Shown here piece by piece: positions 35,622-44,228 of a DNA stretch of 64,000 bases. How positions within the stretch are numbered: the first letter of the stretch is position 1; every line of letters begins with the position of its first letter. Made by a program: the position numbers and the translations under genes. Under the pieces are notes generated by a model that saw only the letters and a program-made list of their open reading frames with translations, searched no databases and was not told where the DNA came from. The DNA comes from Streptococcus devriesei DSM 19639 (GTDB lineage Bacteria; Bacillota; Bacilli; Lactobacillales; Streptococcaceae): assembly GCF_000423725.1 (NCBI RefSeq), contig NZ_AUIN01000018.1, positions 1-64,000 of the forward strand, read 5' to 3'.

Positions 35622-36218
35622 ATGTTTACAGCTTATAAAAAATTCTGGACGAACTATGTCAATTTTACAGGCCGAACCAGCCGAACTGATTATTGGTGGG
35701 CAGTCCTGTGCAATGTCTTGCTTGTAATGCCTTTCGCTTCTGCGATTACATCTATCTATTATTTAAATTATTATGAATATATGGGAAGGCTTTACAATGG
35801 AGACATTGATTCCTTAGCGATTGATACGACACCAAATCTTTTTACTGTTGATATTATTATTCTTACAGTTATTGTTCTTCTCTTTTATTTGGCCATTTTA
35901 GTACCGAATTTAGCTATTTCTGTTCGCCGCTTGCGTGATGCTGGTTTTCACTGGTCACTTATTTTTATTCCAGTAGGAGCAGCAGTATTCTCATTGCTCA
36001 TGCTTGTGCCTTTCTTGCGTGCTATTGTATTTGTTCTTGTTGGGTTCGCAAATATTTTCTATACTATTTTGCTGTGTCAACCGACAAAACCTTATCAGGC
36101 ACCTGCACAGCCTGTGCAGCCAGTACAACAAGCGCCTCAGCAAGGACAACAAGTACAGCGGCCAGTAGCACAGCCGACTGCACCTGTTCAGCCGCAGGCA
36201 CCAACCAATCAGCAATAA
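35622..36218 (+). CDS. DUF805 membrane protein with Pro/Gln-rich tail
   Basis: A 198-residue protein with about four hydrophobic segments, starting FTAYKKFWTNYVNFTGRTSR, the DUF805 signature; LAISVRRLRDAGFHW at about 100 is also typical. From about 155 the tail is a low-complexity Pro/Gln/Ala/Val stretch, unusual for the family. Function unknown. Confidence 0.85.
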   Translation: MFTAYKKFWTNYVNFTGRTSRTDYWWAVLCNVLLVMPFASAITSIYYLNYYEYMGRLYNGDIDSLAIDTTPNLFTVDIIILTVIVLLFYLAILVPNLAISVRRLRDAGFHWSLIFIPVGAAVFSLLMLVPFLRAIVFVLVGFANIFYTILLCQPTKPYQAPAQPVQPVQQAPQQGQQVQRPVAQPTAPVQPQAPTNQQ

Positions 36219-36238
36219 TAAGTATAAGAATTTTAATG

Positions 36239-36268
36239 AGACTTGGAGCAGTTTGCCCAAGTCTTTTT
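36239..36268 (+). terminator. Terminator of DUF805 gene
   Basis: Stem AGACTTGG / CCAAGTCT followed by five T. Confidence 0.8.
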
Positions 36269-36474
36269 ACTTTTTGTCTGAAAAGTTTGAGCAGCAGGCA
36301 GTTTTGTCTGCTGAACGTTCATAAACTGTCAATAAAGCAGGCTTTGAACAAATAAGGCTGAACTAGCAGTCTGAATAGGGAGCCCCAAATCTTTGTCTCA
36401 GTACGTTTTGGAGTTTTTTCTTCTGTCTTTAGCTGAAGGTCATACTCCTCGCAATTTTCTGCTATAATAAGAAT

Positions 36475-37512
36475 ATGATTGCTATGGAAATGATTGAAAG
36501 CTTAAAAAAGGAAAAGCTTGCTCCGATTACTGTTTTAACCGGTGAAGATTTTGGGCAGTACAGCCAGATGAAAGAACTCTTTTTAAATCAGATTGGTTTT
36601 GAACCCAGTGATTTGAATTATTCTTATTTTGATATGGCTGAAACGGCTTATCAGGATGCTGAAATGGATTTGGAGAGTCTGCCTTTTTTCGCTGATGAGA
36701 AAATAGTCATTTTTGATAATGTTGCCGATATTACAACGGCTAAAAAGTCTTATCTTGATGATAAAGAATTGAAGCGCCTGGAAGCTTATTTAGCCAATCC
36801 TCTTGCGAGTACAAAGCTGATTCTTTGTGCGTCCGGGAAGCTGGATGGCAAGAGACGTTTAGTGAAATTGCTCAAGCGAGATGCTCAGATTTTTGAAGCC
36901 AATCCTTTAAAGGAAGCGGAACTTCGAACCTATTTTCAAAAGCGGGCCCATAAGGAAGGTCTGGTTTTTGAGTCTGGTGTTTTTGAAGAGCTGCTTGCCA
37001 AGTCAGGTTTTGATTTTAGTGAGGTAAACAAGAATCTGACCTTCCTGAAGTCCTATAAAGCAGGCGGCCGGATAACCAGCCAAGACATCCGTCAGGCCAT
37101 TCCTAAAACGCTGCAGGATAATATTTTTGATCTGACCCAGCTGGTTTTGTTGGGGAAGGTAGATGAGGCGCGTGATTTAATTCGTGATTTGCGGCTGCAG
37201 GGAGAAGATGAAATCAAATTGATTGCTGTTATGCTGGGACAGTTTCGTATGTTTACTCAGGTTAAATTACTGGGCAGTCAGGGGAAAACAGAACAGCAGA
37301 TGGTAGCGGAATTATCTGACATTATAGGCAGAAGGGTCAATCCTTATCAGGTTAAATTTGCTGTCAGAGACAGCCGCAGCCTGCCGCTGTCTTTTCTTAA
37401 AAAGGCCATGGTCTATCTTATTGATGCGGATTATCAAATTAAAAGAGGTGTCTATGATAAGGACTATTTGTTTGATATGGCAATTCTGAAGATGGCGCAT
37501 GAAAAGCAGTGA
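36475..37512 (+). CDS. holA: DNA polymerase III subunit delta
   Basis: Clamp-loader subunit that opens the sliding clamp. The 345-residue length and the segments ITVLTGEDFGQYSQMK, LPFFADEKIVIFDN and LFDMAILKMA fit HolA. ATG 36475 has no SD; an extended -10 (TGCTATAAT) ends 6 bases upstream, which puts the expected transcript start at the A of the ATG. ATG 36484 has no SD either. Confidence 0.93.
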   Translation: MIAMEMIESLKKEKLAPITVLTGEDFGQYSQMKELFLNQIGFEPSDLNYSYFDMAETAYQDAEMDLESLPFFADEKIVIFDNVADITTAKKSYLDDKELKRLEAYLANPLASTKLILCASGKLDGKRRLVKLLKRDAQIFEANPLKEAELRTYFQKRAHKEGLVFESGVFEELLAKSGFDFSEVNKNLTFLKSYKAGGRITSQDIRQAIPKTLQDNIFDLTQLVLLGKVDEARDLIRDLRLQGEDEIKLIAVMLGQFRMFTQVKLLGSQGKTEQQMVAELSDIIGRRVNPYQVKFAVRDSRSLPLSFLKKAMVYLIDADYQIKRGVYDKDYLFDMAILKMAHEKQ

Positions 37513-37584
37513 GCAGAATAGTTGTAAGCTCTATCATTTTACGATATGATGATGGTGTATTAAAAAAGAAAAGAGGTAATTGAT

Positions 37585-38196
37585 ATGGCAATTATTTTAC
37601 CAGATCTTCCTTACGCTTACGATGCTTTGGAACCTTATATTGACGCGGAAACAATGACTCTTCATCATGATAAACACCACGCGACCTATGTGGCAAATGC
37701 TAATGCAGCTCTTGAAAAACATCCAGAAATTGGTGAAAATTTAGAAGTGCTTTTGGCTGATGTTGAACAAATTCCAGAAGATATCCGTCAGGCTCTGATT
37801 AACAACGGCGGCGGTCACCTTAACCACGCGCTTTTCTGGGAACTTCTTTCACCGGAAAAAACAGAAATTACTGCAGAAGTAGCAGCAGCAATTGATGAAG
37901 CTTTCGGCTCGTTTGAAGCCTTTAAGACAGCTTTCACTCAGGCAGCAGCAACACGCTTTGGTTCAGGCTGGGCGTGGCTCGTTGTGAATGCAGAAGGCAA
38001 GCTTGAAGTAATGTCAACAGCCAACCAAGATACCCCGATTTCACAGGGATTGAAGCCAATTTTAGCTCTTGACGTTTGGGAACATGCTTATTATCTCAAG
38101 TATCGCAATGTCCGCCCGGATTACATCAAAGCTTTCTTTGACATTATTAATTGGAACAAGGTTGCTGAACTTTATGCAGCAGCTATCGCAAAATAA
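37585..38196 (+). CDS. sodA: Superoxide dismutase, Mn/Fe family
   Basis: Converts superoxide to peroxide and oxygen in the cytosol. The 203-residue protein shows the metal ligands in [10 protein letters not shown] (about 27), [10 protein letters not shown] (about 81) and [13 protein letters not shown] (about 163-167). ATG 37585 follows AGAGGT. Its last 40 bases are repeated at about 38493-38533, beyond an inserted intergenic repeat. Confidence 0.97.
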   Translation: MAIILPDLPYAYDALEPYIDAETMTLHHDKHHATYVANANAALEKHPEIGENLEVLLADVEQIPEDIRQALINNGGGHLNHALFWELLSPEKTEITAEVAAAIDEAFGSFEAFKTAFTQAAATRFGSGWAWLVVNAEGKLEVMSTANQDTPISQGLKPILALDVWEHAYYLKYRNVRPDYIKAFFDIINWNKVAELYAAAIAK

Positions 38197-38221
38197 TTTT
38201 TAATAGATTAATTGGCGACAC

Positions 38222-38254
38222 GACCAAAGGAGAACGATAATTTCTCCTTTGGCC
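38222..38254 (+). terminator. Hairpin after sodA
   Basis: Stem GACCAAAGGAGAA / TTCTCCTTTGGCC. No T run follows on the plus strand, so its activity as a terminator is uncertain. Confidence 0.5.
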
Positions 38255-38274
38255 GTTAGTCAGTCCTCTAGAGT

Positions 38275-38458
38275 GTGGGACAAAAATCGGTAAATCGTAA
38301 TGACATTACGATTTCGATTTTGTCGTCCCACCTCCGCACAGTTGATTAGGATGGCCGCTATCACTTGCTTAGCAAGGGATAAGGACCTCCAATCAACCAC
38401 TGCGTCAAACTGCTATATCTTAAATAGTAAAAGAGGAAGGACTTTTGTCCCAGCCTCG
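38275..38458. repeat. Intergenic repeat R2, simple copy
   Basis: About 184 bp. The left part folds as GTGGGAC-AAAATCG...CGATTTTGTC-GTCCCAC with a variable tip (TAATG/CATTA). The second part pairs CGCA..GTTGATT with AATCAAC..TGCG around an inner TATC-CTTGCT/AGCAAG-GATA hairpin. The ends GGGACAAAA and TTTTGTCCC are inverted repeats. The framework matches 1-374, where extra hairpins are inserted. Confidence 0.8.
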
Positions 38459-38492
38459 TGTGACATCGAGCGTTTAGCCGATGGAACTGAGG

Positions 38493-38533
38493 AGTGGAAG
38501 AAGGTTGCTGAACTTTATGCAGCAGCAAAATAG
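38493..38533 (+). pseudogene. Duplicated sodA 3' tail
   Basis: The segment matches sodA from TGGAACAAGGTTGCTGAAC to the stop, with a 6-base gap near the end (codes for [10 protein letters not shown]). Only the last dozen or so codons are present, followed by a clear terminator. It looks like the original gene end displaced by the R2 insertion. Confidence 0.75.
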
Positions 38534-38553
38534 TTTTTCGCCATTATTTAGCA

Positions 38554-38586
38554 GGGACTGAGGCATTTTACCTCAGCCCCTTTTTA
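38554..38586 (+). terminator. Terminator beyond the duplicated sodA tail
   Basis: Stem GGGaCTGAGGc / CCTCAGcCCC followed by five T. Probably the ancestral sodA terminator. Confidence 0.8.
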
Positions 38587-38766
38587 TTATTCATAATAGG
38601 TGCCGAAGTCAGCAGTAACAGATGTTGATTTAATGTTTTTCTGAGCACAGTTGCATGGAGTGAAACTTTTGCCTGATTAAAAGCAGCTGAAATACTAAAG
38701 AAATTTTTTTAATAGTCTTGTCATTTCACTGTCAGTCCTTTATAATGGTAGGGTCAGGAGAAAATT

Positions 38767-39828
38767 GTGAATCGAAAAAAATTAATTGTATCAGTACTTG
38801 TTCTTGCTTTAGCAGTATTATTGGGTAGTTTTTTCTTTCAATCTAAAAATATCATGAAGCAAAACCGGTCTTCCTCAACAAAAACCTCATCCAGTCTCAG
38901 TGAAACCAGTGAAATAAAAAATGGCAATGAGGAACAGAAAACTTCCCCCAAGGTCGTTGAAAAAACAGCAGAAGAAAAACAAGCGGTCATGGATGCTGAT
39001 GCAGCAACGATGGACGCTATCGGACTGCGCTATGACTACGCTAATTTGACCCTTCCTCAAGTCGTTCAGACATACTTGAACGAAAGGGGAATTGACCATT
39101 CCTGTGTTGCTTTTTCCTATAAAAATACAGCCAGCGGTGAAGTGATTGCCATGAATGAAGCGCAGCCAATGACTGCGGGTTCAACTTATAAGCTGCCTTT
39201 GAATATGCTGGCAGTGGATGCTGTGAAAAAAGGAGAACTTTCTTTAGAGCAGCCTTATGATATTACGGACCTTGAGTATGAATATATCGGCGAATACCAG
39301 GCTTACCGCAACCAGTTTGGTGATGATATGACCATTCCTGAAATGCAGGAGTACTCACTGATTTATTCCGAAAACACCCCTGCCTATGCCATGGCTAAGG
39401 CACTTGGAGGCTTTGATAAAGTTTATCCGATGTTTAAACGCTATGGCAAGTCTAAAGGCGACGTCAAAACGATTGATCAAGAGGGCAATAAAACGACAAC
39501 AGACTATTATATTCAGGTTTTAAGCCACCTTTGGCAGCACCAGGATAAATACGCTGACATCCTTGGCTATTTGGGACAGTCTTTCCCAGGACTTTACTAT
39601 GAAACCTATCTTCCCGATATAGATATTCGCCAAAAACCGGGTTATGTCCGTGAAGCCCTCAATATTGATGCTGTTGTTTATGAAAAAACACCTTATCTGA
39701 TTGCGCTTTACACCGCCGGTCTGGGAGGAACTACTCCTGAAAACGATGAAATCAACGATGTCGGCTATTCTCAGCTCTGCCAATTGACCTATATTATCAA
39801 TGAATGGCATCGTGTCAATCGCAATTAA
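38767..39828 (+). CDS. Exported serine hydrolase, class A beta-lactamase-like fold
   Basis: A 353-residue protein with an N-terminal membrane anchor (about 5-25) and a Ser/Thr-rich spacer. The catalytic STYK lies in MTAGSTYKLPLNM (about 141) and SEN in YSENTPAYAM (about 205). The usual KTG triad is not clear; the nearest is EKTPYLIALYT. Such proteins are often cell-wall-related hydrolases and not true beta-lactamases. Start is GTG 38767 behind AGGAGA. Confidence 0.78.
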   Translation: MNRKKLIVSVLVLALAVLLGSFFFQSKNIMKQNRSSSTKTSSSLSETSEIKNGNEEQKTSPKVVEKTAEEKQAVMDADAATMDAIGLRYDYANLTLPQVVQTYLNERGIDHSCVAFSYKNTASGEVIAMNEAQPMTAGSTYKLPLNMLAVDAVKKGELSLEQPYDITDLEYEYIGEYQAYRNQFGDDMTIPEMQEYSLIYSENTPAYAMAKALGGFDKVYPMFKRYGKSKGDVKTIDQEGNKTTTDYYIQVLSHLWQHQDKYADILGYLGQSFPGLYYETYLPDIDIRQKPGYVREALNIDAVVYEKTPYLIALYTAGLGGTTPENDEINDVGYSQLCQLTYIINEWHRVNRN

Positions 39829-39834
39829 CAGACA

Positions 39835-39870
39835 AAGCCTCAGCTGCTCGCAAGCAGCCGAGGTTTTTTA
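39835..39870 (+). terminator. Terminator of serine hydrolase gene
   Basis: Stem GCCTCaGCTGCT / AGCAGCcGAGG followed by six T. Confidence 0.85.
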
Positions 39871-39879
39871 TAACAGCTT

Positions 39880-39987
39880 AATCATCGTTACCAAAAGATT
39901 GAAACCGGCAAAGTTATGGCAGATATCAATGATTCTTGGCGAAGGACGGTTGCGTTTTTCAAAAAATATTTAGAAGAACAGCTGTGA
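39880..39987 (+). pseudogene. C-terminal relic, possibly of an alpha/beta hydrolase
   Basis: A 35-codon open stretch ends VMADINDSWRRTVAFFKKYL plus EEQL, resembling the last helix of dienelactone-hydrolase-like enzymes. There is no start codon or upstream domain. The rest of the interval to 40199 is AT-rich DNA with no other clear feature. Confidence 0.4.
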
Positions 39988-40199
39988 TATTAAATGTTTC
40001 AGCATTTTATGAGTTTCACTCCATTATTAATTGAGTATTCAATGAGAAAATGGTAAACTGATTTTGAAAACGGGTACATCATTTAAAAGGGAGGACGGTT
40101 AATGGTTTAATATATTAATGAAAAACGCTCTTGCTAATTGCATGTTACTGTTGCTTTGTTTGTTAATAAGGTTATGTCACATGGAAAGGAACAAAAATC

Positions 40200-42026
40200 A
40201 TGGTCTCATTAAAATCAGGAACCTATAAGGTGGTTGCAGAAGGCTATGAAGGCAATACAACACCTTATGAGGTTGTTATTAAAGATGGCAAACTTTCAGA
40301 GATTAATCCTCAAAAAGAAGTTATCCCGGATAGTTTAGAGGATACTGTTATTAAGCGTTTAACACAGCAGATGATTGGAGAGCAGACCCTTGAGGTTGAT
40401 GCGATTTCCGGTGCGACTTCAACGTCCAAAGGTTTGGTTAAAGCTGTTGGTGAGGTGATTGCTCAGGCCGGCGGTAACCCTGATGAGTATCATCAGTCAG
40501 TCTCTGGCTCTGTCAGCAATTCCGAAGAAGCTGCAGCAGTTTCAAAGGCCGGCACTGCAGATGATTACAGCGAGTGGCGAACAGCGCCTGAAAAGATTGA
40601 TAAGGAAATAAACACCGATTTTCTGATTATCGGGGCAGGGATTTCAGGATTGGCAGCTGCAGTTCAGGCAGGTGAGCTGGGACTGAAGACAACTGTTCTT
40701 GAAAAAATGCCCTTTGTTGCCGGCAATGGCGGCGGTGTCGAAGGGATTTTCGGCATCAACACTAAAATGCAAAAGGCAGCAGGCATTCACGCCAATAAAG
40801 AAGAAATCATTGCGCGTGAAGCTGAGCTGGGGCAATACCGTGTAGACGGCTCTTTCTGGGTTGATCTTGTCAATAATTCGGCCGACAATATTGACTGGCT
40901 GGTGGATCATGGTGTTCAGCTGACGTCTGTGGATGACTACCACGGAACTTGCCAGTTTCCGACCTTCCATTGGTACAAGGGCGGTTTTGCCTCTGTCGGC
41001 TATGTTCCTTATATGAAAGAACATGCTGACAAACTGGGTGTCGAATTTCTGCTGGAAACCAGTGCACAGGGACTGATTTATGAAGATGGTGCAGTCCGCG
41101 GTGCTTATGCTAAAAATAAAGACGGCATTTTGAAAATCAATGCTAAGGCGACCTTGGTTGCTACAGGCGGTGTGGGTCACAGTGAAGAGCTGATTGCAAA
41201 GCAAGGCTGGCAGACAGAAAACCTGCATTACTGCTCCATGCCAAGTAATACTGGTGACGGTTATAAGATGGCCATGTCTCTGGGTGCCAAGGACATGCTT
41301 TTGGAATCACCGGAGTTTATGATGAACTATATCATGGCGCTGCCGCACGAAGGTGTACACCTTTATATTGATCCTATCAATGGCTTTATGGCTCTGCCAT
41401 CCGGCGGTCCTGTTGTATGGGTAAACCAAGAGGGCGTACGGCTGGTCAATGAAAATGTTAAGAAATATAATCTGCTCTATCAAAGAATGGCTATCCACTC
41501 AACCAAAAATACCTATCAGATTTTCAATCAGGCTATTTATGATAAGATTACCGAAGGGGTTGAAAATGCTCAGGAAATTTTGGCAGAAGCTGTTCGGACC
41601 AATGACGGCAATTCTTTGTATAAAGAAGACCGCATTGAAGATTTAGCACAGCATTTTAACCTGCCCAAAGATACAGTGGCTGATACGATGAAACGCTACA
41701 ATCACTATTGTCACCAAGGCAAGGATGAAGAGTTCAACAAGGATGCGGACATGCTGATTCCGATTGAAGAAGGACCGTTTTATATCGCTCGGCTGGATCC
41801 GTCAAATCTGATTGGTATTGGCGGTGTCGGTTCTAACCGTAAATTTGAAGTTATTGATGAGAAGTTTGAAAAAATTCCCGGCCTTTACATTTCAGGAATG
41901 GACAGCACCATGCAGTACCGCAGTGTTTATACCATTACCTTGGGCGGTTCCGCCTGCGCTCACAATGTTAATTCAGGGCGCCACGCTGCCATGAATGCAA
42001 AAGACTACATTGTTAATGAATTCTAG
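40200..42026 (+). CDS. FMN-binding/FAD-dependent fumarate-reductase-like flavoprotein
   Basis: A 608-residue two-domain reductase. Residues 1-about 95 are an FMN_bind domain with the flavinylation motif SGATSTSKG (about 66-74). From about 138 comes a FAD_binding_2 domain (DFLIIGAGISGLAAAVQAGE; later PSGGPVVWVNQEGVRLVNE; GIGGVGSNRKFEV near the end), as in fumarate and urocanate reductases. ATG 40200 follows AAAGGA. No signal peptide is in frame, although a hydrophobic frame lies just upstream in another phase (40118). Confidence 0.88.
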   Translation: MVSLKSGTYKVVAEGYEGNTTPYEVVIKDGKLSEINPQKEVIPDSLEDTVIKRLTQQMIGEQTLEVDAISGATSTSKGLVKAVGEVIAQAGGNPDEYHQSVSGSVSNSEEAAAVSKAGTADDYSEWRTAPEKIDKEINTDFLIIGAGISGLAAAVQAGELGLKTTVLEKMPFVAGNGGGVEGIFGINTKMQKAAGIHANKEEIIAREAELGQYRVDGSFWVDLVNNSADNIDWLVDHGVQLTSVDDYHGTCQFPTFHWYKGGFASVGYVPYMKEHADKLGVEFLLETSAQGLIYEDGAVRGAYAKNKDGILKINAKATLVATGGVGHSEELIAKQGWQTENLHYCSMPSNTGDGYKMAMSLGAKDMLLESPEFMMNYIMALPHEGVHLYIDPINGFMALPSGGPVVWVNQEGVRLVNENVKKYNLLYQRMAIHSTKNTYQIFNQAIYDKITEGVENAQEILAEAVRTNDGNSLYKEDRIEDLAQHFNLPKDTVADTMKRYNHYCHQGKDEEFNKDADMLIPIEEGPFYIARLDPSNLIGIGGVGSNRKFEVIDEKFEKIPGLYISGMDSTMQYRSVYTITLGGSACAHNVNSGRHAAMNAKDYIVNEF

Positions 42027-42281
42027 ATGCCAAAAAGAAAGGAAAGGGGTCAGGGTAAAATTTTGCCGCTTTTTCCGTATATTAGGCAGAGCAGCTTGCT
42101 GAATTTTTAAGGGATTGCTTGTCCTGCCAGTGATTATCAATCGTGCTAAGGCAGGAGACAAAATCAAACATCTGTCAAGTTAGCGATTTTTATAGCAATC
42201 TTGTTGATTGCAGCGGTTTATGGGTGACGGCGGAGCCAAACAGGTGTGTCTGCTCCGCTCTCATTGTTAGATTTAGGGGTT

Positions 42282-43145
42282 ATGATGAAAAAACGTCACA
42301 AGGTTCACACCGGTCTAAGACTGAGCCTTTTAATAATTGGCTTACAGTTATTAAGTGTGGTTATCAGCATCAATTTTGGACGAACTGTGAACGAGCAAAG
42401 AATACTGTTTATTGTTCTTTTTATCTTAGTATGGATTCTTGTAATATTCCTTTTAAGGAAGTATTCGAAATTCATTGCAGCCAAAAGATTTGTTGCGGCC
42501 ATTGCAGTCGTTTATGTCTTGCTTTATGGTGCTTTGTTTATGACTATGATGACAGATTCATCACCCAAGCCGATTCAGGGCAATAATCTGGCGACCATGA
42601 ATTATACTAAGGATCTTTTTGCCAAGGGTTATCCTCATATGGAAGATGTTCTCAAAAAGGCGAAAGTTTCTTCTAATCGCTATAAGGAAATCTACCGGTT
42701 TGAAAACAAAGATTCGGCCTGTGTCATCTATTATGCACCTGCTCCAAAATCAGTTAAAAAAGGCCCTTCCCAAGCAAAAAATCCATTCTATCTATGCCCA
42801 AAACTGGAAAGTACTGAAATGTATAAAAAGAATGGGAAATACTATTACATTGGCAAAAGAAATCTGAACTGTTCATTTCATAAGAAATACTCCGATGAAA
42901 AGACGCTGCGATCAGATCTGCAGGGATCTCTGAAAAAGAAAGGGACATTTCCGGAATTTCAATCGGTTTATGCCTGGGGATGTTCTGCCTATCCGAATAT
43001 GGAAAATGTTTCGATAGCAGGAAAAAAATGCAGGAAGGTCATTCCGCTGGCTGGGAAAGATGGAAGCACACTTTATTTTTGGCTGATTGATGGCATCTGT
43101 GTTAAGACCAATCCGGCTTCCGTAACTATCCGGGGCATGAATTGA
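42282..43145 (+). CDS. Hypothetical membrane protein with Cys-containing C-terminal domain
   Basis: A 287-residue protein that I do not recognise. Three hydrophobic segments occupy about 10-95; the remaining 190 residues are polar, basic and probably outside, with four or five cysteines (CVIYYAP, YLCPKL, NCSFHKK, WGCSAY, GICVKT). Starts at ATG 42282 or 42285 behind AGGGGT. A GCGGAGC/GCTCCGC hairpin lies upstream (about 42230-42257). Confidence 0.65.
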   Translation: MMKKRHKVHTGLRLSLLIIGLQLLSVVISINFGRTVNEQRILFIVLFILVWILVIFLLRKYSKFIAAKRFVAAIAVVYVLLYGALFMTMMTDSSPKPIQGNNLATMNYTKDLFAKGYPHMEDVLKKAKVSSNRYKEIYRFENKDSACVIYYAPAPKSVKKGPSQAKNPFYLCPKLESTEMYKKNGKYYYIGKRNLNCSFHKKYSDEKTLRSDLQGSLKKKGTFPEFQSVYAWGCSAYPNMENVSIAGKKCRKVIPLAGKDGSTLYFWLIDGICVKTNPASVTIRGMN

Positions 43146-43243
43146 GCTGTTTGGGTAAAATATCATAACTCCCTAATAACTGCTGCATAAACACTGCCTA
43201 TTAAGGTAAAACCAGTTAAAGGGCTGCTGATTGACTGTTCACA

Positions 43244-43280
43244 AAAACAGGTACTCCAAAGATGAAGTACCTGTTTTTTT
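43244..43280 (+). terminator. Terminator after hypothetical membrane protein
   Basis: Stem AACAGGTACT / AGTACCTGTT with an A run before and seven T after. Confidence 0.85.
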
Positions 43281-43299
43281 ATCTAATGCTGAAATTGAA

Positions 43300-43327
43300 A
43301 GAGTTTGAGACTTTTGTCCCAAACTCT
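43300..43327. repeat. Solo R2 end module
   Basis: AGAGTTTGAGAC-TTTT-GTCCCAAACTCT nearly repeats 347-374 and is flanked on the left by the same GAAATTG. The rest of the R2 element is absent. The interval 43328-43463 has no further gene. Confidence 0.65.
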
Positions 43328-43463
43328 GGATTCATTTTTTATCATCCACTGCACTTGACAGAGTGCCCAAATAACTGATGTTACAGCACTGACAATAATA
43401 TCAAATGCTATTAACTGTTTAAGCAATAGCATTTGAATTAATCTCAGTTATTCTTCACAGAAA

Positions 43464-43637
43464 TTATAACCATGAGATAGGGGTGTGAATAGAATATCCG
43501 GCAAATCCGGCTAAAAGTCCGCCGATTATGGCACCGCCGATTGTCATCATCCAGCTGCCTGAAAAACTATAGCATAGCAGACCAAGTCCCAATGCTCCAA
43601 AAACGAGCCCAACTAATCCTAAAATTACAGATTGCAT
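43464..43637 (-). CDS. Bacteriocin-like peptide without a double-glycine leader
   Basis: A 57-residue hydrophobic peptide. Its C-terminal half (GGAIIGGLLAGFAGYSIHTP then ISWL) aligns with the ends of the leader-bearing peptide next to it (GGLGGLAITTPISPI) and of the relic at 23391. The N terminus is MQSVILGLVGLVFGALG with no leader. ATG 43637 is chosen because GGAG lies 9 bases upstream; the ATG 9 bases earlier abuts that SD. It may be a partner peptide exported another way, or an immunity protein derived from the bacteriocin. Confidence 0.7.
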   Translation of the reverse strand: MQSVILGLVGLVFGALGLGLLCYSFSGSWMMTIGGAIIGGLLAGFAGYSIHTPISWL

Positions 43638-43657
43638 TCTGATCATCTCCGATTCAT

Positions 43658-43909
43658 TTAAATTGGTGAAATAGGGGTTGTGATTGCCAATCCTCCTAAG
43701 CCGCCAGCGACCGCACCACTGATAGCGCCGCCCCAAATACCTGTAGCGTCGGCACCAGAGCCTGCGGCTAGCAAACCGCCGCCAAGGCCGCCAAGAACTG
43801 CACCGGCAGCTCCAAGAGCCCAGCCTCCGCCTTCAACATTCTCAAGGTAATCATTTCCTGCTGTTTCAAAGTTATCAAAAGCTACTGTGTCTAATGTTAC
43901 TGTGTTCAT
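43658..43909 (-). CDS. Double-glycine-leader bacteriocin precursor
   Basis: An 83-residue precursor with leader TVAFDNFETAGNDYLENVEGG; the cut after Gly-Gly would release a 56-residue peptide very rich in Gly and Ala with several GxxxG motifs, ending AITTPISPI. ATG 43909 follows AGGAG. The partner peptide starts 20 bases after the stop, so the two form an operon. No export or regulator genes are adjacent. Confidence 0.87.
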   Translation of the reverse strand: MNTVTLDTVAFDNFETAGNDYLENVEGGGWALGAAGAVLGGLGGGLLAAGSGADATGIWGGAISGAVAGGLGGLAITTPISPI

Positions 43910-44166
43910 AAAAATTCTCCTTTAATTTTTATTTTTATATTTGCCGCTTTATTTCAGCTGACGGTACTTACTTTAGCGGAATTATTTTCAGTTGGCAATG
44001 AATTTAAGATTTTTTAATAAAATAAAAATAGTAATGAGATAATGAGATATTGTGAAAATTATTCTGACAATTCACAGCAAAACTCAATTATAATCAACTC
44101 TGCTTCCAAAATATAGTCTTTAGAGACTATTCTTAGGTGACAATAGGCAGTGACTTTTTTGTACTC
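43910..44166 (-). other. Promoter region of the 43.9-kb bacteriocin pair
   Basis: AT-rich, gene-free DNA. It should hold the promoter for the minus-strand bacteriocin operon, but I could not identify a convincing ComE/BlpR direct repeat by eye. Confidence 0.4.
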
Positions 44167-44220
44167 AAAAAGCTCTATAACTTCTGTACCTACAGCAATT
44201 ATAGAGCCGATTTTTTTATG
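44167..44220. terminator. Bidirectional terminator of queA
   Basis: Stem GCTCTATAA / TTATAGAGC with A runs on one side and T runs on the other; placed directly after the queA stop (minus strand). Confidence 0.75.
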
Positions 44221-44228
44221 TTTAGCCT

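Noticed and set aside
38300-38533. 77-codon frame across the R2 repeat into the sodA tail
   Set aside because: Its first part is the translation of a hairpin repeat; the similarity to SodA is only the duplicated tail.
43910-44166. ComE/BlpR-type direct repeat upstream of the bacteriocin pair
   Set aside because: I could not find two matching half-sites at the usual spacing by eye.
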